From NCBI RefSeq assembly GCF_934725225.1, contig NZ_CAKVAM010000002.1:310001-374000 (forward strand): a DNA stretch of 64,000 bases, in the 5' to 3' direction. The stretch is from an uncultured Treponema sp. Its GTDB lineage: Bacteria > Spirochaetota > Spirochaetia > Treponematales > Treponemataceae. Every line of letters begins with the position of its first letter. Position 1 is the stretch's first letter. The notes below the pieces were generated by a model. That model ran no database searches. It saw only the letters and a program-made list of their open reading frames with translations, and was not told the origin of the DNA. Below, in pieces: positions 51,932 to 60,247 of the stretch. Made by a program: the position numbers and the translations under genes.

Positions 51932-52774
51932 TTAACTTTTTGTCATATCAGACTTGTCCATATTGCCATTGTCCGGCTTGAACGGATAATCTTGCGTAAA
52001 TATATTTTCTGTCTGGCTTTCTATTTCTTCTTCAATGGAATCGTCTAGCGCGCTGAAAAAGTCTATGCCGGTTTTTGCTTCCACTTCATTTACGCATACT
52101 TTGTACGAGAGAATGTCCTGCTCGCTCTTTTCGTTGGGAATTATGAATCCTATTGACTGCCAGTTTCCGTCCTTGTCTTTTGCAAGAAGCACTTTGTAAA
52201 AATATTCGGGGACACAGACTTTGCTTTGCCCTATGGCGCTATATTCTTCCGGCTGTTTTTCAAGAACCGGGCCTGTCGCTACAATCAGAAAGTCCAGGCT
52301 TTGGGCGTATTTTCTGACTTGGGACTCAAGCTCTTTCCAGATTCCTCTGTTGAACTGCGGAACTTGAGGTGTCATGTTGCTCATCAAAAAGCTTTCGTTT
52401 TCGCTTTGTTCGCTCCAAGCCATGTCTGCCGCCGGCGCAAGGTGTCCTCTGTCATATCCGCTTGCCTTGTAGTCTGAAAGTTTCGCGCTTCCTGTTGAAA
52501 TATTCTTGTCTTCTATGAATTTGTTTGTCCGCCGCGCGTTTTTTATTAGCTTTTCCTGCGTGAGAGTGTAGCTTACCCATTCAGCGTCCTTGTAGCTGTT
52601 CCTAAAGCACAGTGAAAACCCGGAATATCCGTGGATTTCGTGGTCGCCTGAGTTTTCGCCGCAACTTGAAGCGGGGCAGAGCGGAATTTCCAGTTCTGAT
52701 ATTTCCTGCGGAAAAACTGATGCTGCAAGCAAAACGTTAAAGGCTGCAAGGATTATTTTATGCTTAAAGTTCAT
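51932..52774 (-). CDS. Secreted DNA/RNA non-specific endonuclease
   Basis: The 280-residue product has a signal peptide (ending AASVFP) and a beta-beta-alpha-metal (NucA/EndA/EndoG) domain. The catalytic DRGH motif lies in GYDRGHLAPAADM, followed by FLMSNMTPQVPQFNRGIW, which supplies the metal-binding Asn. It probably degrades extracellular nucleic acids in the periplasm or outside. A TTGACA on the minus strand (near 52815-52820) with TAAAAT about 11 nt before the ATG gives a very short leader. Confidence 0.9.
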   Translation of the reverse strand: MNFKHKIILAAFNVLLAASVFPQEISELEIPLCPASSCGENSGDHEIHGYSGFSLCFRNSYKDAEWVSYTLTQEKLIKNARRTNKFIEDKNISTGSAKLSDYKASGYDRGHLAPAADMAWSEQSENESFLMSNMTPQVPQFNRGIWKELESQVRKYAQSLDFLIVATGPVLEKQPEEYSAIGQSKVCVPEYFYKVLLAKDKDGNWQSIGFIIPNEKSEQDILSYKVCVNEVEAKTGIDFFSALDDSIEEEIESQTENIFTQDYPFKPDNGNMDKSDMTKS

Positions 52775-52862
52775 ACAGAAAAGCTATTTTAGTTCTAAAA
52801 GCGTGTATGTCAACTGGGCGGACATTTTGTGCAACTGATTGCGCGCCTTTGTAAATCTGTGT

Positions 52863-52891
52863 TTGACAGCTGGGGAAAATCATTTTAAAAT
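52863..52891 (+). promoter_or_regulatory. Promoter of galT, predicted leaderless
   Basis: TTGACA (52863-52868), 17-bp spacer, TAAAAT (52886-52891), then TGCGGT and the ATG at 52898. Near-consensus, with no ribosome binding site. Confidence 0.72.
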
Positions 52892-52897
52892 TGCGGT

Positions 52898-54406
52898 ATG
52901 AATATTTACGAATCTATTAATTCCCTTGCAGGCTATGGTCTTGCAACTGGTCTCATCAAGAAAGATGATGTTGTTTATACAAAGAACCGTTTGCTTGAGC
53001 TTTTTGCTCTTGATGGATTTGAAAACGAGCAGCAGGCGGAATTTGTGCCTTCCGTAGAGGTTTGCGAGCTTGAAAATATTCTAAAAAGCCTTTTGGACTA
53101 TGCGGTGGAAAAAAAGTTCATAGAGGACAGCATTGTTTACCGCGACTTGTTCGACACAAAGATTATGTCTTGCCTTGTTGCGCGTCCTTCGGAAGTTCAG
53201 GCGGAGTTCAATTCGCTTTATAAGAAGTCCGCAAAGGAAGCGACTGACTGGTACTATAAATTCAGCCAGCACACTGACTATATCCGCCGCTACAGAGTCT
53301 GCAAGGACTTAAAATGGAAGGCAAGCACCGAATACGGCGACATCGACATTACAATCAACCTTTCAAAGCCTGAAAAAGACCCAAAAGCAATCGCAGCCGC
53401 ACGCAACGCAAAGCAGGGCGGTTATCCAGCCTGTCTTTTGTGCAAGGAAAACGAAGGCTATGCAGGACGCGTAAACCATGCCGCGCGCCAGACCCACAGA
53501 ATTATTCCTGTTGAGCTGAACGGAAGAATGTTCGGGCTTCAGTATTCGCCTTATGTCTATTACAACGAGCACTGCATTGTCTTTAGCTACGAGCACGAGC
53601 CGATGAAAATCTGCCCGGAAACTTTCCGCTATCTTTTTGACTTTATAAAGCTTTTTCCGCACTACATAATCGGAAGCAACGCTGACTTGCCGATTGTTGG
53701 CGGCTCGATTCTTTCGCATAACCATTTTCAGGGCGGAAACTACGAGTTCCCTATGGCGAAAGCTCCTGTTGAAGAAAAATTCACGGTCGCAGGCTTTGAG
53801 GACGTTGACTGCGGAATTGTAAAGTGGCCGATGAGCGTAATCCGCTTGGACGGAACTGATTCTGAAAAAGTCTGTCTTCTTGCCGACAAGATTCTTGAAA
53901 AGTGGCGGGCATACACAGATGAGGCTTCTTTTATTTTTGCGGAAACTGACGGTGAAAAGCACAATACAATCACGCCGATTGCCCGCATGAAAAACGGAAA
54001 GTTCGAGCTTGATTTGGTCTTGCGCAACAATATAACCACTGCCGAGCATCCGCTTGGTGTGTTCCATCCGCACGCAGAGCTTCACCACATAAAAAAGGAA
54101 AACATCGGGCTGATTGAAGTTATGGGGCTTGCGGTTCTTCCGTCAAGGCTTAAAAAGGAGCTTGCAGGCTTGGAAGATGCAATTTTGAGCGGCACTGACT
54201 TTAGCGCGGACGAAGTTCTTGGAAAGCATTACGACTGGGTAAAATCCTTTGTTCCAAAGTACAGCAGCATAACAAAAGACAACGTTGGAAAAATCCTTCA
54301 GGACGAAGTCGGAATCGTGTTTGCAAAAGTTCTTGAAGACGCCGGCGTTTACAAAAGAAATCCAGAAGGTAAAAAAGCATTTGAAAAATTTATAAAATCG
54401 TTGTAG
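52898..54406 (+). CDS. galT: UDP-glucose--hexose-1-phosphate uridylyltransferase (type 2)
   Basis: Leloir-pathway enzyme exchanging UMP between UDP-glucose and galactose-1-phosphate. The 502 residues match the long GalT2 form of Firmicutes: an N-terminal YESINSLAGYGLATGLI region, NHAARQTHRIIPVELNGRMF, and the catalytic HIT-like segment GGSILSHNHFQGGNYE. The C-terminal HPHAELHHIK segment completes it. No galK or galE is adjacent. asnA follows 41 bp later on the same strand. Confidence 0.95.
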   Translation: MNIYESINSLAGYGLATGLIKKDDVVYTKNRLLELFALDGFENEQQAEFVPSVEVCELENILKSLLDYAVEKKFIEDSIVYRDLFDTKIMSCLVARPSEVQAEFNSLYKKSAKEATDWYYKFSQHTDYIRRYRVCKDLKWKASTEYGDIDITINLSKPEKDPKAIAAARNAKQGGYPACLLCKENEGYAGRVNHAARQTHRIIPVELNGRMFGLQYSPYVYYNEHCIVFSYEHEPMKICPETFRYLFDFIKLFPHYIIGSNADLPIVGGSILSHNHFQGGNYEFPMAKAPVEEKFTVAGFEDVDCGIVKWPMSVIRLDGTDSEKVCLLADKILEKWRAYTDEASFIFAETDGEKHNTITPIARMKNGKFELDLVLRNNITTAEHPLGVFHPHAELHHIKKENIGLIEVMGLAVLPSRLKKELAGLEDAILSGTDFSADEVLGKHYDWVKSFVPKYSSITKDNVGKILQDEVGIVFAKVLEDAGVYKRNPEGKKAFEKFIKSL

Positions 54407-54447
54407 TATGTGGAGATTCTAAAATAAGTTCATGTACGGAGACTAAA

Positions 54448-55485
54448 ATGCCTGATTTGTATATTCCAGAAAACTACAAGCCTTTGCTTAGCGTAAAGGA
54501 AACTGAAAAAGCTATTGTTTTGCTGAAGGATTTTTTTCAGCTTGCGCTTTCCACGGAGCTTGGGCTTACAAGAGTTACAGCGCCTTTGTTTGTAAAATCA
54601 GGCACTGGAATAAACGACGACTTGAACGGAGTTGAGCGGCCTGTAAAATTCCCTGTAAAAGACATGGGGGATGCCCAGATGGAAATTGTGCATTCGCTTG
54701 CAAAATGGAAGCGTCTGAAAGTTTCCGAACTGGGGCTTGGCTGCGGATTTGGAATCTACACAGACATGAACGCTATCCGCGCGGACGAAACTTTGGACAA
54801 TCTTCATTCGCTTTACGTTGACCAGTGGGACTGGGAAATGCACATCGATGAAAACGACAGAAATGTAATGTTCCTTCGCGAGTCTGTTGAGCGTATTTAC
54901 AGAGTTCTTAAGCAGACTGAATTTTTTGTCTATGACAGATACGAAGAAATCACTCCGATTCTTCCGCCGAAAATTACTTTTGTGTATTCAGATGATTTGT
55001 ACAGACTTTATCCAAAGATGACTCCAAAAGAGCGTGAAAACGAATTCTGCAAAAAGCACGGAGCAATTTTTGTAATAGGAATCGGCGGAAAACTTCCGGA
55101 CGGCTCAATCCATGACGGACGCGCTCCAGACTATGACGACTGGATTACAGAAAGCGGCGACGGACACATAGGACTTAACGGCGACCTTTTGGTCTGGAAT
55201 CCTGTTTTGAATCAGGCAATGGAACTTTCTTCCATGGGAATAAGAGTTTCCAAGGAATCTTTGGTTGCCCAGCTAAAGGAACGCGGTTGCCCGGAACGTG
55301 CGGAACTTGATTTCCATAAAAAGCTTTTGAGCGGTTCTCTTGTACAGACAATGGGCGGCGGAATCGGACAGTCGCGCTTGTGCATGTACTTTTTGCGCAA
55401 AGCCCATATCGGGGAAACTCAGGTCAGCATTTGGCCGGATTCCATGATAAATGAATGTGAGAAGCACGGAATTGCAATCCTCTAA
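54448..55485 (+). CDS. asnA: Aspartate--ammonia ligase AsnA
   Basis: Makes asparagine from aspartate and ammonia with ATP. The 345 residues fit the family: GVERPVKFPVKD, EIVHSLAKWKRL, DMNAIRADE, DQWDWE, and the C-terminal GGGIGQSRLCMYFLRKAHIG, the class II synthetase-like ATP site. CGGAGAC lies before the ATG. The last 35 bp overlap the next gene if that gene starts at 55451. Confidence 0.97.
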   Translation: MPDLYIPENYKPLLSVKETEKAIVLLKDFFQLALSTELGLTRVTAPLFVKSGTGINDDLNGVERPVKFPVKDMGDAQMEIVHSLAKWKRLKVSELGLGCGFGIYTDMNAIRADETLDNLHSLYVDQWDWEMHIDENDRNVMFLRESVERIYRVLKQTEFFVYDRYEEITPILPPKITFVYSDDLYRLYPKMTPKERENEFCKKHGAIFVIGIGGKLPDGSIHDGRAPDYDDWITESGDGHIGLNGDLLVWNPVLNQAMELSSMGIRVSKESLVAQLKERGCPERAELDFHKKLLSGSLVQTMGGGIGQSRLCMYFLRKAHIGETQVSIWPDSMINECEKHGIAIL

Positions 55486-56470
55486 GGCGTCACTTTCTGT
55501 CTTTTCAATAAAAAAAATATTTGAAACTCTCCCGGAATTTTCAAGGCAGGGAATTACTGAACTTTCTATTTCTGACAGGCAGTTTTCGCACGATAAAAAC
55601 GGAATTCTTCGCCTTATAAGCCAGATAAAAAAGTTCTGCCCGGAACTTTTTGTTTCAATTTTGGTTTCTCCTGAAATTCTTGACAAAACGCTTGTGCAGG
55701 AATTTCAGGAAATATACTGCTCCTTGGAAATTCCTTTTGGTGGAACAGAAAAGAACGGCGCGCTTTTATTCGACAAGAAATTTTATTCGCAGAAGGCTCG
55801 GCTTTTAAATGAAGCGGGTCTTGTATTTGGCTTTAATCTGGACTGGGGAATGAAAACTGGCGACACTTTCAAAAATTTCCGCAGCCGCCTTGATTTTGCA
55901 GTTTCACTTTATCCAAACCACATTGATTTTCCGCAGCTAGAAGAAAAGCCGTACCACGAGCCAAAGCCGACTGGAATTTATTCTTCTAAAGACCTTGATT
56001 TTTCCAGAGGAATGGCGTTTGCCTGCAAGACATTTTATTCAGCGGGAAGGGCAGTTCCTTGGTTTTGCAGTGTTATAAATGCGCTTAAAATAGAAGCCTC
56101 TTCATTTTTTTCTGACTTTGAGGAATTTCAGCTTTGCAGCAACTGCTCGTTTGAAACTGGGTTTGACCCGGAACTTGCAGGACACAAGGCGATTGAAAAA
56201 CTTCAGCTTTTATTTTTAAAGCAAAAGTTTGAAGAAAAAAACAAAATGCATCTTTTTGCCGCTGTAAAAGATATTGTAAGATTAAACGGAGCTTTTAGCC
56301 GGCTTGCAAGTGAAAATGAAGAAAGCGTTGTTGAAACTTCTTATAATCCGGACGACTTGCTTTCTCCTTGCGCGATGAATATTGCGGATTTCTGCGAAAA
56401 TGTTACGATGGAAAGCTGTTCTGTAAAGATTTTTGAGTCGGCTGAAGGTCCTAATTACAAGATTCTTTGA
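55451..56470 (+). CDS. Radical-SAM-like barrel protein without cluster cysteines
   Basis: Up to 339 residues; an in-frame stop lies just before the ATG at 55451, and a TTG at 55472 is an alternative start. The body has the order of a radical SAM barrel after its first strand: ITELSISDRQFSHDKNGI, FVSILVSPEIL, YCSLEIPFGG, ARLLNEAGLVFGFNLDWGM, and LDFAVSLYPNHIDF. The CxxxCxxC loop expected near the N-terminus is missing. Some cysteines occur late (LCSNCSF, LSPCAMNIADFC). It may be a shortened gene or a cluster-less relative. Function unknown. Confidence 0.6.
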   Translation: MNVRSTELQSSKASLSVFSIKKIFETLPEFSRQGITELSISDRQFSHDKNGILRLISQIKKFCPELFVSILVSPEILDKTLVQEFQEIYCSLEIPFGGTEKNGALLFDKKFYSQKARLLNEAGLVFGFNLDWGMKTGDTFKNFRSRLDFAVSLYPNHIDFPQLEEKPYHEPKPTGIYSSKDLDFSRGMAFACKTFYSAGRAVPWFCSVINALKIEASSFFSDFEEFQLCSNCSFETGFDPELAGHKAIEKLQLLFLKQKFEEKNKMHLFAAVKDIVRLNGAFSRLASENEESVVETSYNPDDLLSPCAMNIADFCENVTMESCSVKIFESAEGPNYKIL

Positions 56471-56482
56471 TGAAATCTTGAA

Positions 56483-57052
56483 TTATAAAATTCCAAGGTG
56501 ATTTAAAAGAATTTTTATTCCGATTAAGATTAAAATTATTCCGCCTGCAATCTCTGCCTTTTTTTCGTACTTGTTTCCGAATACGCTTCCGATTTTTACT
56601 CCGGCTGCGGAAAAGCAGAATGTTATTGAGCAGATAAAAAGACTTGCAAGAATTATTTCCTTCCAGCTGTCGAGCAAAAGACCGAATGTTATTCCGACTG
56701 CAAGCGCATCTATGCTTGTGGCAACCGCCATTACAAACATTGTTTTTAGCGCGAACGAATTGTCAACTTTTTCACATTCATCAGAAAAAGATTCCCGAAT
56801 CATGTTTGCGCCGATTGCGACTAAAAGAAGAAATGCAATCCAATGGTCAAAGTTTTCTATATAATATTTAAATCTTGAGCCTAGAATCCAGCCTAAAAAT
56901 GGCATCAAAGCCTGAAATCCGCCGAACCAGACGCCGGCAATGCACATTTCCTTGATGGAAACTTTTTTTGCAGCCAGTCCCTTGCAAATTGAAACCGCAA
57001 ATGCGTCCATGCTTAATCCTACAGCCAAAATAAACAATTCCAATACAGACAT
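56483..57052 (-). CDS. mntP: Manganese efflux pump MntP
   Basis: Inner-membrane Mn2+ exporter. The 189 residues have six hydrophobic helices and the two related motifs of the internal repeat, GLSMDAFAVSICKG (about 12-25) and ATSIDALAVGITFG (about 111-124), whose Asp residues are the family's metal ligands. No ribosome binding site is present, and the -10 box is 7 nt from the ATG. It has a separate promoter, downstream of the hairpin/terminator region at 57115-57206. Confidence 0.95.
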   Translation of the reverse strand: MSVLELFILAVGLSMDAFAVSICKGLAAKKVSIKEMCIAGVWFGGFQALMPFLGWILGSRFKYYIENFDHWIAFLLLVAIGANMIRESFSDECEKVDNSFALKTMFVMAVATSIDALAVGITFGLLLDSWKEIILASLFICSITFCFSAAGVKIGSVFGNKYEKKAEIAGGIILILIGIKILLNHLGIL

Positions 57053-57059
57053 GGCGGAT

Positions 57060-57088
57060 ATTATATTTACGAAAGAAAGTTGTGTAAA
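57060..57088 (-). promoter_or_regulatory. Promoter of mntP, predicted leaderless
   Basis: On the minus strand: TTTACA (57083-57088), 17-bp spacer, TATAAT (57060-57065), 7 nt to the ATG at 57052. Confidence 0.62.
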
Positions 57089-57114
57089 GGTAATTTAGTT
57101 TTTCAATGCTTTGT

Positions 57115-57206
57115 AAAAAAAACAAGCCCCAACACCCGCTGGAGCTTGAAAAAGGAGTTCTTATGAAGAAAGTAAGAGGTCTCTTGTCTTTCAATAATAA
57201 CAACAT
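57115..57206 (-). ncRNA. Candidate attenuator-like leader or small RNA ending in a terminator
   Basis: Read on the minus strand: an ATG at 57206 followed by four Leu codons, a hairpin (57192-57168, GAAAG...CTTTC with an inner AAGA/TCTT stem), then a 10-bp stem (57148-57123, with two G-U pairs) followed by eight T, a full rho-independent terminator. It lies between the htrA terminator and the mntP promoter, so it does not end htrA. No clear promoter is visible. On the plus strand, an AAGGAG precedes an ATG at 57163, so the direction is not certain. Confidence 0.4.
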
Positions 57207-57281
57207 AAATCTTTTGTTTTGGTTACATTTATTTTGTAAAAAAAAGATAATTTTTTCAGAAAAGATGTTTTTGTGGAAACG

Positions 57282-57310
57282 AAAAATGCCGCGGCAGGCG
57301 CGGCATTTTT
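57282..57310 (-). terminator. Terminator of htrA
   Basis: AAAAATGCCGCG (57282-57293) and CGCGGCATTTTT (57299-57310) are perfect 12-bp inverted repeats with a 5-nt loop. The A/T ends make it usable in both directions. Confidence 0.9.
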
Positions 57311-57334
57311 CAGCTACAAGAATTTTTGTTGGCT

Positions 57335-58822
57335 TTACTTTCCGATTTTGTATCTTGCGGTTGTTACTACATGACCGTTGCTGTACACATCGTACCAAAT
57401 TTCTTTCTTTGAGCTAGTGTCCAAAGCTGCATAGAATTCTTCAAGGCTTGAAACTTTCTTGTCGTTTACAGCGCAGATAATGTCGCCTTCCTGGAGCCTT
57501 AATGCGGCGGCAGGGGATTTTTCAAATACTCTTGCGACAACTACGCCTTCAACTTTTTCTTTTTCAATGTTGAGCCTTTTCCGCAAGTCTGGAGTAAGCG
57601 GAGATGCTACAAATCCTGGCCAGAGCTTTGTGTCGTTTGCAGTAACTTCTTCGTTGCGCTCGTCAATTTTTACAGAAATTTCCTTTGTTGTTTTTCCGCG
57701 CAGAACTTTTATAGTTGTTGTTTTTCCTGCTGGAATGCCTCCGATTTCGCGGATAAGCTGGTCTACGGATTTTATGTCGTGTCCGTTCAGTCCGATTATA
57801 AAGTCGCCCGGAAGAATTCCGCCTTTGTACGCAGGTCCGTCAAGGAACACTTGGCTTGCAAGCGCGCCCTGCTGTTTTTTGTCTATTCCAAGCTGCTCTT
57901 TGTATTCATCAGTAGTTTCTACTAGGCTGATTCCGACCCATCCGTAAGTTATTTTTCCTTTGTCAATGAACTGGTTTATTGATTCCTTTATGTTGTTGAT
58001 TGGAATTGAAAATCCAAGTCCCTGTGAGCCGCCGGAATTTGAAGCAATCCAAGTGTTTATTCCGATTACTTCTCCAAAAATATTTACAAGCGGACCTCCT
58101 GAGTTTCCTTGGTTGATTGCCGCGTCAGTCTGAATAAAGTCGCTGATTGAGCCAATCTGTCCGCCGCTTCTGCCTGTTGCGCTTACAATTCCCTGTGTTA
58201 CAGACGCAAAATATCCGAGAGGACTTCCAAGTGCAAGAACGATGTCTCCCTGATGAATTGTGCTGCTGTCTCCGAGCTTTGCAATTGCAATTGACTTGTC
58301 GCTGCTTTCAAATGAAACAAGAGCAATGTCCATGCGCTCATCTTTTCCAACGAGTTTTCCTTCAAATTCGCGCTCATCGTTAAGCTTTATTTTTATTGAA
58401 GTGGCGTTTCCTACAACGTGGTTATTTGTAAGAACATAAACTGTGTTTCCTGTTCTTCTTACAATTACGCCGGAACCAAGCGCGGACTGCTCAAGTTCTT
58501 TTGTTCCGTCTCCTTCTTCTCCGTCGCGTGGAATTCCAAAGAAGAACGGAAGGTCTTTAAATGGAGAAAATGTTTTTACTTTTGTTGTTTCCTTTACATC
58601 AACTTCTACAACGGCTGGAAGCACTTGGGATGTTATCGAACGGAATGAATCCTGCAAAGCCTGAGTAACTGCCAATGAGTCCTGCGGAATTTGCGTGGCT
58701 GGTGTTTCTGCGAAAGCGACGCTTGCAGAGCCTTTGTTTACTTTGCATGAAAGCGAAAATATTCCGGCTGCCATTACTGCGGCACCGGCTATGTACGCAA
58801 TCTTCTTCACTAAATTTTTCAT
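57335..58822 (-). CDS. htrA: Do-like serine protease HtrA/DegP
   Basis: Periplasmic quality-control protease. The 495 residues have a hydrophobic N-terminal segment with a possible lipobox (FSLSC26), the trypsin-like domain with catalytic H135 (LTNNHVVG), D165 (ERMDIALV) and S241 (NQGNSGGPL), and two PDZ domains (about 290-380 and 400-490). A GGAGG lies 13 nt before the ATG. All catalytic residues are intact. Confidence 0.97.
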   Translation of the reverse strand: MKNLVKKIAYIAGAAVMAAGIFSLSCKVNKGSASVAFAETPATQIPQDSLAVTQALQDSFRSITSQVLPAVVEVDVKETTKVKTFSPFKDLPFFFGIPRDGEEGDGTKELEQSALGSGVIVRRTGNTVYVLTNNHVVGNATSIKIKLNDEREFEGKLVGKDERMDIALVSFESSDKSIAIAKLGDSSTIHQGDIVLALGSPLGYFASVTQGIVSATGRSGGQIGSISDFIQTDAAINQGNSGGPLVNIFGEVIGINTWIASNSGGSQGLGFSIPINNIKESINQFIDKGKITYGWVGISLVETTDEYKEQLGIDKKQQGALASQVFLDGPAYKGGILPGDFIIGLNGHDIKSVDQLIREIGGIPAGKTTTIKVLRGKTTKEISVKIDERNEEVTANDTKLWPGFVASPLTPDLRKRLNIEKEKVEGVVVARVFEKSPAAALRLQEGDIICAVNDKKVSSLEEFYAALDTSSKKEIWYDVYSNGHVVTTARYKIGK

Positions 58823-58937
58823 ATTAAACTAAAACCTCCTGATTTTTGAAGTTTTCTATGCTAAAAATTTCTTTACTAAAATAATAAACAAATTTTGAAA
58901 AGAGTTACATAGTTTTCAAAAAAATATTGTATTCAAA

Positions 58938-58966
58938 TTGAAAAAAATCATATCATAAATTAAAAT
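58938..58966 (+). promoter_or_regulatory. Promoter of the fliG-like gene, predicted leaderless
   Basis: TTGAAA (58938-58943), 17-bp spacer, TAAAAT (58961-58966), then GTTCCT and the ATG at 58973. No ribosome binding site. Confidence 0.62.
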
Positions 58967-58972
58967 GTTCCT

Positions 58973-60247
58973 ATGAATTTACAAGATTACAGGCTTAACG
59001 CTTATTCTGCTGGAGCCGGTCAGAATAAAAAACTTGTCCATAAGCCGGTTTTTGAAAATGTCAATTCAGCAATAGACAGAATTGAAAAGCAGAACAAAGA
59101 GAATGCGGAAAGGCAAAATATAGAGCAGGCAAAAATCGCGGCAAAAACTGGAACTTGGTTTGAAAAGAAAAAATCAGCGACATCAGATGATGTAAAAGAC
59201 GCGGCAAAAAATCTTACGAGCGGCGGACTTGTAAAGATTCCGGCTTCTTCAACAGAAAAAGATAGTATATATAGAAGAGTTGCAAAATTTCTTGTGATAA
59301 TCGGAATTGACGAGGCTGCAAAAATTCTTCCGCATTTAACAGAAGAGCAGACAGAAAAAATAATTCCAGAAATCGCTTCAATTCAAAAAATCACGCCGGA
59401 AGAGTCAGCTTCGATTCTTGAGGAATTTGAATCTCTTGTTGAAAAGGCTAGGGAAGAAGGCGGACTTGAGACTGCGCGGAATATTTTGACCAAGGCTTAC
59501 GGTTCTGAAAAAGCTGAGGATATGCTCAAAAAATCTGTGAAGTATCCGGACGGAAAGCCTTTTGACTATCTTTCGGATGCGAATGCTGAGCGAATTAAAG
59601 TTTTGATTGACGGAGAATCTGATGCTGTAAAGTCGCTTGTTCTTTCGCAGATTGAGCCTAAAAAAGCCGCAAAAGTTATAAATTTAATGGACGTTGAGGA
59701 CAAAAAAAAGATTGTCCTGCGCCTTGCAAAAATGAAGCCGGTTGCCCCAGAAGTTCTTGCTGAAATTGACAAGAGCCTGCACGAAAAGCTTCTTACCCAG
59801 AACACGGAAAATTCACAGAACATGGACGGACGCGGAGTTCTTGCCCAGATTCTAAAGAGAATGAATCCTTCCGCGGAAAATTCAATTATCAATACATTGA
59901 GCGAGCAGGATCCAGAGCTTGGCGAAGATTTGCGCAAACGGCTTTTTACAGAAGAAGATGTTATTGGCTCAGATGACAGATTTATTCAAAATTATCTTCA
60001 TGACATGGAAGACCGCGACATTGCAATTTTGATTTATGGAAAAAATGATGCGTTTAGAGAAAAGATTCTTTCAAATGTTTCCAAGAACAGAAGGCGCGTT
60101 ATCCTTGATGAAGAAAGCATGATTCATCATTTGACAAAATCCGACAGCGAAAAAATGACTTCATCGTTTTATTCCGTTCTTAGGCGCGCTTGGGAAAACG
60201 GAGATTTGCGTGTTTCTGGAAGAGATGAAGGTGAGGTTTATGTATGA
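58973..60247 (+). CDS. FliG paralog (spirochaetal FliG1-like)
   Basis: FliG couples stator and rotor; spirochaetes carry two copies, of which FliG2 is the usual motor protein and FliG1 has a special role. The 424-residue product is longer than FliG (about 340) because of a roughly 90-residue polar N-terminal extension. FliG-like domains follow: YRRVAKFLVIIGIDEAAKILPHL, SQIEPKKAAKVINLMDV, and the C-terminal DRDIAILIYGKNDAFREKIL with NVSKNRRRVILDE. The EHPQ motif of the middle domain is not recognisable (GESDAVKSL stands there). It is far from the flagellar operon and overlaps the M16C gene by 4 bp. Confidence 0.82.
   Translation: MNLQDYRLNAYSAGAGQNKKLVHKPVFENVNSAIDRIEKQNKENAERQNIEQAKIAAKTGTWFEKKKSATSDDVKDAAKNLTSGGLVKIPASSTEKDSIYRRVAKFLVIIGIDEAAKILPHLTEEQTEKIIPEIASIQKITPEESASILEEFESLVEKAREEGGLETARNILTKAYGSEKAEDMLKKSVKYPDGKPFDYLSDANAERIKVLIDGESDAVKSLVLSQIEPKKAAKVINLMDVEDKKKIVLRLAKMKPVAPEVLAEIDKSLHEKLLTQNTENSQNMDGRGVLAQILKRMNPSAENSIINTLSEQDPELGEDLRKRLFTEEDVIGSDDRFIQNYLHDMEDRDIAILIYGKNDAFREKILSNVSKNRRRVILDEESMIHHLTKSDSEKMTSSFYSVLRRAWENGDLRVSGRDEGEVYV

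Noticed and set aside
53363..54088. 241-codon open frame opposite galT
   Set aside because: Antisense to the conserved catalytic region of galT, with no family-like motifs; shadow frame.
57053..57281. yybP-ykoY manganese riboswitch upstream of mntP
   Set aside because: The conserved GGGGAGUA-type and ACCGAC-type segments were not found, and mntP has its own promoter with almost no leader.
57163..57417. Plus-strand small gene starting MKKVRGLLSF behind AAGGAG
   Set aside because: The frame runs through the htrA terminator and into htrA antisense, and no promoter is visible; the good ribosome binding site alone was not enough.
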